DNA of 7,911 nucleotides from the NCBI GenBank assembly GCA_903950295.1, contig CAJBAP010000124.1:1-7911 (forward strand). The letters run 5' to 3'. Positions 1 to 5,560 of the stretch are shown in pieces. Under the pieces are notes generated by a model. It saw only the letters and a program-made list of their open reading frames with translations. It was not told the DNA's origin and did no database searches. How positions within the stretch are numbered: the stretch's first letter is position 1; every line of letters begins with the position of its first letter. The position numbers and the translations under genes were made by a program. This DNA comes from an uncultured Rhodocyclaceae bacterium. GTDB taxonomy: Bacteria > Pseudomonadota > Gammaproteobacteria > Burkholderiales > Rhodocyclaceae.

Positions 1-1703
1 ACCACTTTGACCATCACGCTCTGGTCATTTTCCTTGTCGGTCAGGTGGATCGCGCAGGCAATGCACGGGTCGAAAGAGTGAATCGTGCGCAGGACTTCCA
101 GCGGCTTTTCAGCATCGGCCACCGGGTTGTCGAGCAGCGAAGCTTCGTACGGTCCCGGCTCGTCCTTGTCGTTACGCGGACAGGCATTCCAGGTTGAGGG
201 CACGACGCACTGGTAGTTCTTGATCTTGCCGTCGTTGATGACGACCCAGTGCGAGAGTACGCCACGGGGCGCCTCGTGGAAGCCAACGCCCATCACCTCA
301 CCCTTCGGGAAGGTGGGCGGGTTGAACGTCTTGAGATCGCCTTTCGCCATGTTGGCGAGCAACAGATTCCATTGCTCGCCCAGCAGGTCGGCATTGATGC
401 AGCAGGAGATCATGCGTGCCGCGTGGCGACCGATCGTCGAATGCATCGCGTCGAGGCCGACCTTGGTCTTGGCCAGGGTCGAGACGAGATCGAGCGTGCC
501 GGTGGCGTATTTCGTTGCCGGTGCGTAACCCGCAGCCAGCATGTTGAGCACACGCGCCAACGGGCCGACCTGGGCCGGCTTGCCGTAGAAAGTGGGCGAC
601 TTGATCCAGGAATACTTGCCGTTGTCCTGGAAGTCGGTGTAGTTCGGCTTGGTCTCGCCCTTGTAAGGATGCAGGGGCTTCTGCTCACTGTAGTCGTACC
701 AGGAGTGCTTGACGGCCTCTTCCACCCCCTTGCCCCAGAAATCGTCGTTGAAGTTCTTGATCTGCTTCTGCCCCGCGAGATTCTTGTTTTCGATGTAACC
801 GCCAGGGAAGGCGAACTGGGTGCCTTTGGTGTCGAGCGGGATATCCGGCACGGAAAGGTAGTTGGTCACGCCCGCGCCGTACTTCGTCCAGTCAGCGTAG
901 AAAGCCCCCACCGCCGCCACGTCGACCATGTAGACGTTCTTGATGAAGTCTTGCAGGGCGTCGATATGTTCCTTCAAGGCCAGCAGACGTTCCACGGTCA
1001 ACACCGATTGCGAATCGGTCGCCAGCGGATTGGAAACACCGCCCACCGCGAGGTTCTGAATGTGCGGCGACTTCGAGCCAAGAATGGAAACGATCTTGTT
1101 GGCGTGGCGCTGTACTTCCAGCGCTTGCAAATAATGGGCGACGGCCAGCAAATTGACCTCGGGCGACAACTTCATCGCCGGATGTCCCCAGTAGCCGTTG
1201 GTGAAAATGCCGAGTTGGCCACCATTGACGAAGTGCTTCAGGCGCTCATGCGTCTTGCGCATTTCATGTTTGTTGTTGAGACTCCAACTCGACAGGCTTT
1301 CCGCCAGCGAGGCAGTCTTGTCCGGATCGGCCTTCAGCGCCGAGGTGACATCCACCCAGTCGAGCGCGGAGAGGTGGTAGAAGTGCACGATGAAGTCGTG
1401 AATCGAATGCGCCAGGATGATCATGTTGCGGATGTACTGGGCGTTCAGCGGCACTTCCATCTGCAATGCGTTCTCGACGGCTCGCACCGAGGTGACGGCA
1501 TGCACGGTCGTACACACGCCGCAGATGCGTTGCGTGATCGTCCAGGCGTCGCGCGGATCGCGACCGAGCAGGATCTGCTCGACGCCACGCCACATCTGGC
1601 CGGAGGACCAGGCCTTCTTGACCTTGCCGCCATCGACATCGCAGTCGATGCGCAAATGGCCTTCGATGCGGGTGATCGGATCAATCGTGATGCGTTTGCT
1701 CAT
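1..1703 (-). CDS. hybC: [NiFe] hydrogenase large subunit, Hyd-2 type (cut at its 3' end by the window edge)
   Basis: Catalytic subunit of a periplasm-facing respiratory uptake hydrogenase; it binds the Ni-Fe(CN)2CO centre where H2 is split. Read directly: 567 uninterrupted codons from ATG 1703-1701, with TRIEGH at residues 11-16 (E14 is the conserved proton-transfer Glu), the L1 motif RICGVCTTVH at 59-68 (C61 and C64) and the L2 motif DPCIACAIH at 545-553 (C547 and C550). These four Cys ligate the metals. After H553 comes a short tail (LTDKEND...), which the family removes with an endopeptidase (HybD type) after metal insertion. E. coli HybC is about the same length, so only one or a few codons are missing off the left edge. 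The start is set by GGAGAT at 1713-1708, 15 nt after the hybB stop. It has no Tat signal and should be exported with HybO as a folded pair. Family and identity are near certain. Confidence 0.97.
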   Translation of the reverse strand, partial: MSKRITIDPITRIEGHLRIDCDVDGGKVKKAWSSGQMWRGVEQILLGRDPRDAWTITQRICGVCTTVHAVTSVRAVENALQMEVPLNAQYIRNMIILAHSIHDFIVHFYHLSALDWVDVTSALKADPDKTASLAESLSSWSLNNKHEMRKTHERLKHFVNGGQLGIFTNGYWGHPAMKLSPEVNLLAVAHYLQALEVQRHANKIVSILGSKSPHIQNLAVGGVSNPLATDSQSVLTVERLLALKEHIDALQDFIKNVYMVDVAAVGAFYADWTKYGAGVTNYLSVPDIPLDTKGTQFAFPGGYIENKNLAGQKQIKNFNDDFWGKGVEEAVKHSWYDYSEQKPLHPYKGETKPNYTDFQDNGKYSWIKSPTFYGKPAQVGPLARVLNMLAAGYAPATKYATGTLDLVSTLAKTKVGLDAMHSTIGRHAARMISCCINADLLGEQWNLLLANMAKGDLKTFNPPTFPKGEVMGVGFHEAPRGVLSHWVVINDGKIKNYQCVVPSTWNACPRNDKDEPGPYEASLLDNPVADAEKPLEVLRTIHSFDPCIACAIHLTDKENDQSVMVKV

Positions 1704-1718
1704 TTTGATCTCCAGATA

Positions 1719-2858
1719 TCAGGCTTCGCGCGGGAGAACCGGGAAGCGGCGGGTGATGTACATGTAGCCGAGCACTTCGGCCGCGAACATGCCGGCAGTA
1801 CCGGTTATTTCTGAAACTGACGGGAAATAGTTGAAGTCCCCCCCGGTTTCGTAACCGATCAGGAAACCGTTGATGCGTAATAGCGCGCCACCCAGCATCA
1901 ACGTGATGCCGGCGAGGAACAGTTTGGCAGGGTTGCGACGCTTCGCCGCGCTGCCGATGAGGAAGAAAGGCAGCGCGAAACAGGCCGTTTCGAGCCAGAA
2001 CATCAGGCTTTCGAGCGAAAGCGAGAAGGCGCGCGGCAGAGCACCCCGCAGCAACAGGTCAGCCATCCGCGCCACGAGATAGGCCGCCAAGAATGCAAGC
2101 ATGACCTTGGCCAGCGGCGTCAGCAACTTGGTTTCAATTTTGCGCCGGTACGCGGAAGCCGCCAGGCAGGATTCGAACAGCACCACTGCGTAGCCCATCG
2201 TGATCGCGGTCAACAGGTACAACAGGGGCTGGATCGGCGTATTCCACAGCGGGTGAATTTGCACGCCCATCACGACGAGGAGCGAGCCCAGCGAGGACTG
2301 GTGCATCATCGGCAGGACGGTGCCCAGCGCGATGAAAGCGAACATCACCTTGTTGAGCTTGCGGCGCTGCTCGACCATGCCGAATTTTTCCATGAAGGTG
2401 GGCGAAAACTCGATCCACATGACGGTGACGTAGAGCGAAATGCACAGCGCCACTTCGACCATCACCGAGTTCAGATTCATGTAGCCTGGCCAGAAGATGT
2501 GCCAGAAATTCCACCAGCGTCCAAGGTCGTAAATCACGGCCACGCCGGCAATGCTGTAGCCGAACAGGCTGGCCAGCAGTGCCGGCCGCACCAGTGGATG
2601 GTACTGGCCCTTGTTGAAGATATACACCAGCATCGCCACGGAAAAACCGCCGCAGGCAAAGGCCGAACCGACAATCACATCGACCACGATCCAGATGCCG
2701 AACGGGTAACCGTCATTCAGGTTGGTAACCGCCCCGAGTCCGTGGAAGTAACGGAAGAACGAGATCGGAATGCACAAGGCAACGAGTATCAGGCAGACCT
2801 GTGTAACAGCATTGACGAAGTCGCCGCCGACGGGGGCAGGTGCGGCATGTTCAGCCAT
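1719..2858 (-). CDS. hybB: Hydrogenase-2 integral membrane subunit HybB (NrfD/PsrC family)
   Basis: Membrane anchor that links the hydrogenase electron-transfer subunits to the quinone pool. It carries no cofactor-binding Cys clusters, as usual for NrfD-like proteins. The 379-residue product is highly hydrophobic, with about ten membrane segments, including roughly 17-36, 53-76, 89-110 and 123-145. It keeps HybB-typical stretches such as GQYHPLVRPALLASLFGYS in the N-terminal half and RLNKVMF-type and MHQSSLGSL motifs in the middle (E. coli HybB is 392 aa). The start at 2858 is preferred over an in-frame ATG at 2894. AAGGAG at 2871-2866 sits 7 nt upstream, and the 12 extra residues of the longer form (MPLRTKSTRRLI) are unlike the family. 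Its first 8 nt overlap the end of hybA (ATGGCTGA), pointing to translational coupling. Confidence 0.95.
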   Translation of the reverse strand: MAEHAAPAPVGGDFVNAVTQVCLILVALCIPISFFRYFHGLGAVTNLNDGYPFGIWIVVDVIVGSAFACGGFSVAMLVYIFNKGQYHPLVRPALLASLFGYSIAGVAVIYDLGRWWNFWHIFWPGYMNLNSVMVEVALCISLYVTVMWIEFSPTFMEKFGMVEQRRKLNKVMFAFIALGTVLPMMHQSSLGSLLVVMGVQIHPLWNTPIQPLLYLLTAITMGYAVVLFESCLAASAYRRKIETKLLTPLAKVMLAFLAAYLVARMADLLLRGALPRAFSLSLESLMFWLETACFALPFFLIGSAAKRRNPAKLFLAGITLMLGGALLRINGFLIGYETGGDFNYFPSVSEITGTAGMFAAEVLGYMYITRRFPVLPREA

Positions 2859-3837
2859 GATCAGTCTCCTTGTGCTCTTCGTCCGGAGTGGCAATCACAT
2901 TACGCTTCGCCGCCCAGGTCATCACACCCAGTACGGCAAAAGGCAGCAGCATGTTGCCGTAGAGCGTGTGCTGAATGGTTTCTGACAGGGCCGCCGCCGC
3001 ATTTGGTGGCAGGTCCGGCATGCCGACCTTCTGGAAATTCACCCCGGAAAGCTTCAGTACTTGCGTGCCGCCATATTCCTTTTCACCGTAAACGTGCTGG
3101 AGGTAATTGCCGACCTGGCCTTCATAGCTCTGGTCCGGGCCGCCGAGTTTGCCGCGCGGGAAGGAGGTAATGCCGCCGGGCTTGAGGGCCAGGCGGCGCT
3201 TGGCTTCCTTGAGCAGGTCACTGGTCTTGCCATACAGCGTGGCGCCAGTCGGACAGACCTCGGCACAGGCCGAATAATGACCGTCCTTGTGGCGATGATG
3301 GCACAACTCACATTTGCCGATTTTGCCGGTCGGACTGTCAAACTGGTACTTCGGGATGCCGAACGGACAGGCCGCCACGCAGTAGCGGCAGCCAATACAG
3401 CGCTCGGCGTCGTAACTGACGATGCCGGTCACCGGGTCCTTGGTCATCGCCGTCACTGGGCAGGCCGACACGCAACTGGGATCGGCGCAATGCATGCACG
3501 AGGTTTTCATGAAGGCATAGCCGTTGGTCTCGGCATCCTTCGTTTCCATCGTGCCGTTGCGATACATCTTGATCAGGTTGAAGGTATAGCCGCTGGTATC
3601 GAGCGGCGTGTCCCAAAGCTGGTCGACCGTGCTGAACTCGGCCGGGTTGTCGTTCGCCTGTTTGCACGCCGCCACGCAGGCCTTGCAGCCGACACACAGC
3701 GTTGCATCGTAGAGCAGTCCCAGCGCTTCGGGCGGCACGCCACGCGTTTCGCGGGCTTGGACCGCCGTGCTGCCAGCGCCGACTATTGCGCCGCCGGCGG
3801 CCAGCGCGCCTTTCAGAAAACCGCGTCTGGTGGTCAT
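2851..3837 (-). CDS. hybA: Hydrogenase-2 electron-transfer ferredoxin subunit HybA, Tat-exported, four [4Fe-4S] sites
   Basis: Passes electrons from the hydrogenase small subunit to the membrane partner HybB, on the periplasmic side. The 328-residue product (same length as E. coli HybA) begins with a twin-arginine signal, TTRRGFLKG at 2-10, followed by an Ala/Gly-rich hydrophobic stretch. Sixteen cysteines fall in four sets: C48/51/54/58, C114/117/122/126, C147/150/153/157 and C176/179/191/195. This is the 16-Cys pattern of DmsB/HybA-type proteins. A single hydrophobic segment near 290-311, with a charged tail, is the C-terminal membrane anchor. The frame is open further upstream to 4038, but that extension is out-of-frame hybO sequence. 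The start at 3837 has GGAGGT at 3848-3843 and puts the Tat motif at the very N-terminus. One nucleotide separates it from the hybO stop. Confidence 0.96.
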   Translation of the reverse strand: MTTRRGFLKGALAAGGAIVGAGSTAVQARETRGVPPEALGLLYDATLCVGCKACVAACKQANDNPAEFSTVDQLWDTPLDTSGYTFNLIKMYRNGTMETKDAETNGYAFMKTSCMHCADPSCVSACPVTAMTKDPVTGIVSYDAERCIGCRYCVAACPFGIPKYQFDSPTGKIGKCELCHHRHKDGHYSACAEVCPTGATLYGKTSDLLKEAKRRLALKPGGITSFPRGKLGGPDQSYEGQVGNYLQHVYGEKEYGGTQVLKLSGVNFQKVGMPDLPPNAAAALSETIQHTLYGNMLLPFAVLGVMTWAAKRNVIATPDEEHKETDHG

Positions 3838-3838
3838 C

Positions 3839-5026
3839 TCACACCTCCGCTTTTGGCTTGGAGTCTTTGGCTTTATCCAGTTCGGCCGCCTCGTGTGACA
3901 GCCCGAGATTCCTGGCCAGCATCGCAGCACCACCGGCTGCAGCACCGGCGATGGCTGCCACGGCGGCCGCACTCGCGAAACTTGCCCCTTTGCCGAGCTC
4001 CTCGTGGATACGCGGATATTGCAAGGGCGGCGCGACATTCAGCATCTTCGCCACGGTATGAATCGGCTTCTGGAAGCCCACACCCTTTTCGGTGCAACCG
4101 ATGCAGGGGTGGCCGCAACCGACCGGCCAGTTGTTTTCGCCCGCGTCACCGAAACCGATGGTCGGGCAGTTCGCGTAAGTTTCAGGACCCTTGCAGCCCA
4201 GCTTGTACAGACAATAGCCTTTGCGATGGCCTTCGTCGCCGAACTGCATGGCGAAACGGCCGGCGTCAAAGTGGGCACGCCGCTCGCAGTTTTCATGGAT
4301 CAGGCGACCGTACGCAAACAGCGGCCGGCCAAGTTTATCGACCGCAGGCAAAGAACCGAAGGTGAGGAAATGCACCACGGTGGCGAGGAAGTTATACGGA
4401 TTGGGTGGGCAGCCTGGAATCGTCACCACCGGCTTGCCGAGAATCTCGGCGACACCCGCCGAACCGGTCGGACTGGAGTCGGCCCCCGCGATCGAGGGAA
4501 TCGTCGAAGGCATGCCGCCCCAGGAAGCGCAGGAACCGATGGCGATTACCGCCGCCGCATCGGCCGCACATTCCTTCAGCAGATCAATGGCGGTATGGCC
4601 GCCGATCTTGCAGTAAATGCCGTTTTGCTTGGTCGGGATCGCGCCTTCGACGACCAGGACGTACTTGCCCTTGTTCGCCTTCATGGCGTCCTTGCGCGCC
4701 GCCTCGGCCTGGTGGCCGGCCGCAGCCATCAGCGTCTCGTGGTAGTCGAGCGAGATGACATCGAGAATCAGTTTCTCAATCGTTGGATGCTCGGCGCGCA
4801 GCAGCGATTCGGTGCAACCGGTGCATTCCTGAAAGTGGAGCCAGATGACGGAGGGTCGCTTGGCCGACTCTACCGCCTTGGCCACCGCCGCCTCGGCACC
4901 CGCAGGCAAACCCAGGGTAGCGGCAACCGTGGCACAGAACTGAAGGAACTCGCGTCGCGGCATCTGGAGCCGGTTCTCAACTGCAGCGAGGCTATCTCGA
5001 TTGAGATCGAATATGGACGCACTCAT
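3839..5026 (-). CDS. hybO: [NiFe] hydrogenase small subunit, Hyd-2 type, Tat-exported
   Basis: Electron-transfer subunit that pairs with HybC and carries three Fe-S clusters from the active site to HybA. The 395-residue product has a Tat signal (MPRREFLQF, 22-30, then a hydrophobic stretch to about 47). Visible ligands: proximal cluster C68, C71, C166, C206; distal cluster H244, C247, C272, C278; medial cluster C287, C308, C311. Positions 70 and 171, which are Cys in O2-tolerant enzymes, are Gly, so a standard O2-sensitive proximal cluster is expected. An extra Cys, C304, precedes the medial pair. A hydrophobic Ala/Gly-rich segment at about 350-371 is the C-terminal anchor, followed by a Lys/Glu-rich tail; the protein is about 20 residues longer than E. 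coli HybO. A strong SD, AGGAGG at 5040-5035, supports the 5026 start, although M22 sits closer to the Tat motif. First gene of hybOABC. Confidence 0.96.
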   Translation of the reverse strand: MSASIFDLNRDSLAAVENRLQMPRREFLQFCATVAATLGLPAGAEAAVAKAVESAKRPSVIWLHFQECTGCTESLLRAEHPTIEKLILDVISLDYHETLMAAAGHQAEAARKDAMKANKGKYVLVVEGAIPTKQNGIYCKIGGHTAIDLLKECAADAAAVIAIGSCASWGGMPSTIPSIAGADSSPTGSAGVAEILGKPVVTIPGCPPNPYNFLATVVHFLTFGSLPAVDKLGRPLFAYGRLIHENCERRAHFDAGRFAMQFGDEGHRKGYCLYKLGCKGPETYANCPTIGFGDAGENNWPVGCGHPCIGCTEKGVGFQKPIHTVAKMLNVAPPLQYPRIHEELGKGASFASAAAVAAIAGAAAGGAAMLARNLGLSHEAAELDKAKDSKPKAEV

Positions 5027-5030
5027 GGAA

Positions 5031-5040
5031 CCCTCCTCCT
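5031..5040 (-). promoter_or_regulatory. Strong Shine-Dalgarno of hybO
   Basis: The minus strand reads AGGAGGAGGG, ending 4 nt before ATG 5026. It decides between the 5026 start and the internal Met22: no comparable site serves Met22, so HybO probably keeps a 21-residue region before its twin-arginine motif. Confidence 0.8.
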
Positions 5041-5061
5041 ATGACGCTTATTTATTAGCGC

Positions 5062-5070
5062 TTTCTAACA
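5062..5070 (-). promoter_or_regulatory. Putative extended -10 element of the hybOABC promoter
   Basis: The minus strand reads TGTTAGAAA from 5070 to 5062: a TG-N extension plus TAGAAA, which matches TATAAT at 4 of 6 positions. If this is the -10 box, transcription would start near 5055, giving a leader of about 29 nt before hybO. No good -35 hexamer is seen. That is usual where an FNR-type activator covers the -35 region, as proposed for the palindrome just upstream. Other A+T-rich stretches nearby (5045-5057) could also serve. Confidence 0.4.
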
Positions 5071-5089
5071 AGCCCGGAGGTCATCCTCT

Positions 5090-5103
5090 TTGATCGAGGT
5101 CAA
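5090..5103 (-). promoter_or_regulatory. FNR/ANR-type operator upstream of hybOABC
   Basis: The plus strand reads TTGATCGAGGTCAA and the minus strand TTGACCTCGATCAA. The FNR/ANR consensus is TTGAT-N4-ATCAA, so only one base deviates, in one half-site. Its centre (5096.5) lies 41.5 nt upstream of the start predicted from the nearby -10 element, which is the class II activator position. This supports induction of the hydrogenase under oxygen limitation, as is known for several respiratory hydrogenases. Which CRP/FNR-family regulator binds cannot be told from the site. Confidence 0.6.
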
Positions 5104-5170
5104 CATCAACTCATATAGTTATTGAATATACTTATGGGTTCCAATGGTCAGTGAAGGTAATCGAAGCACT

Positions 5171-5425
5171 TCAACCCGTGCTCAAACCCAACGCATCCTG
5201 CCTCGCCACCGCTGCACCCATCTCGGCAAACAGCGCCAGGGTCTTCTCGGCTTCTTCGGGATTCAGTTTGCTGAGAGCAAAGCCGACATGCAGGATCACG
5301 TAGTCGCCAACAGCGACATCATCGACCATCGCCAGCGATATATCTTTACGCACGCCGTTGAGGTCGACAATGGCCATGTCGTTGGCACAAAGCTCTACGA
5401 CGCGGACAGGAATGGCGAGGCACAT
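5171..5425 (-). CDS. hypC: Hydrogenase maturation chaperone HypC/HybG
   Basis: Small cytoplasmic chaperone that, with HypD, carries the Fe(CN)2CO unit during assembly of the [NiFe] site and then holds the large-subunit precursor until Ni is inserted. The 84-residue product starts MCLAIP. Cys2, exposed after Met removal, is the essential family residue. It also keeps the GVRKDISL strand (24-31) and the signature HVGFA at 46-50; its length is normal. The start at 5425 is fixed by Cys2 and by GGAGA at 5435-5431. It lies 144 nt upstream of hybO on the same strand. No clear terminator is seen between them, so it may be co-transcribed, while hybO also appears to have its own promoter. Sequence alone does not tell whether it serves only this enzyme (HybG-like) or all hydrogenases of the cell (HypC-like). 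Confidence 0.93.
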   Translation of the reverse strand: MCLAIPVRVVELCANDMAIVDLNGVRKDISLAMVDDVAVGDYVILHVGFALSKLNPEEAEKTLALFAEMGAAVARQDALGLSTG

Positions 5426-5433
5426 GAGATTCT

Positions 5434-5453
5434 CCAGCTTGTTTGTCAGCTGG
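5434..5453 (-). promoter_or_regulatory. Inverted repeat overlapping the hypC ribosome binding site
   Basis: CCAGCT and AGCTGG form a perfect 6-bp inverted repeat around an 8-nt spacer. On a hypC transcript starting upstream of it, the 3' arm would pair part of the GGAGA Shine-Dalgarno (5435-5431). A TAGAAT box at 5460-5455 (5 of 6 with TATAAT, no good -35) could instead start transcription inside the repeat, in which case it could only work as a DNA operator. Neither role is proven. Confidence 0.3.
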
Positions 5454-5500
5454 CATTCTAACCGCCCGACCTCGGCAGTATCGCTGCCAGGCCCATGGCT

Positions 5501-5526
5501 CTCATCAACATGACACTCATCAACAT
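5501..5526. repeat. Short direct repeat CTCATCAACAT x2 in the divergent promoter region
   Basis: The 11-mer CTCATCAACAT occurs at 5501-5511 and 5516-5526, exactly 15 nt apart start to start. The second copy ends on the first base of a possible -35 box (5526-5531). It could be a tandem operator, or a small duplication without function. Confidence 0.45.
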
Positions 5527-5554
5527 TGTCCGCACCGCCGCAGACACGTAGTAT
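5526..5554 (+). promoter_or_regulatory. Possible promoter of the RACo-family gene
   Basis: TTGTCC (5526-5531) and TAGTAT (5549-5554) each match the sigma-70 consensus at 4 of 6 positions and are separated by the ideal 17 nt. The predicted transcription start, 7 nt after the -10 box, falls on or beside the A of the ATG at 5561, which would make the mRNA leaderless. Matches this weak are common by chance. Confidence 0.3.
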
Positions 5555-5560
5555 TGCGGC
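5537..5560. repeat. Inverted repeat GCCGCA-N12-TGCGGC at the RACo-family gene start
   Basis: GCCGCA at 5537-5542 and TGCGGC at 5555-5560 are perfect complements, 12 nt apart. They flank the possible -10 box and end directly before the ATG. A regulator binding here would cover the promoter; a hairpin would include the bases just before the start codon. High G+C raises the chance of a coincidental repeat. Confidence 0.35.

Noticed and set aside
249..1814. A 521-codon open frame on the plus strand opposite the large-subunit gene
   Set aside because: It is antisense to hybC, which shows all catalytic motifs. The translation is Arg/Gly/His/Val-rich with no recognisable domain, as expected from an antisense shadow in high-GC coding DNA.
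3838..4038. Extension of the hybA frame by 67 codons upstream to 4038
   Set aside because: It overlaps hybO in another frame, has Arg/Ser/Pro-rich shadow composition, and would bury the Tat signal inside the protein. The start at 3837 has a good Shine-Dalgarno.
2253..5044. Long plus-strand open frames opposite hybB, hybA and hybO (for example 2253-3170, 3061-4365, 4004-5044)
   Set aside because: All lie antisense to recognised genes, are rich in Arg, His and Ala and contain no family motif.
5104..5170. Terminator or sigma-54 promoter after hypC
   Set aside because: No GC-rich stem with a T-run and no GG-N10-GC element were found in this A+T-rich stretch.
5474..5488. Hairpin GGCAG-TATCG-CTGCC as a terminator between the divergent genes
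   Set aside because: The stem is only 5 bp and no T-run follows on either strand; it also lies upstream, not downstream, of both genes.
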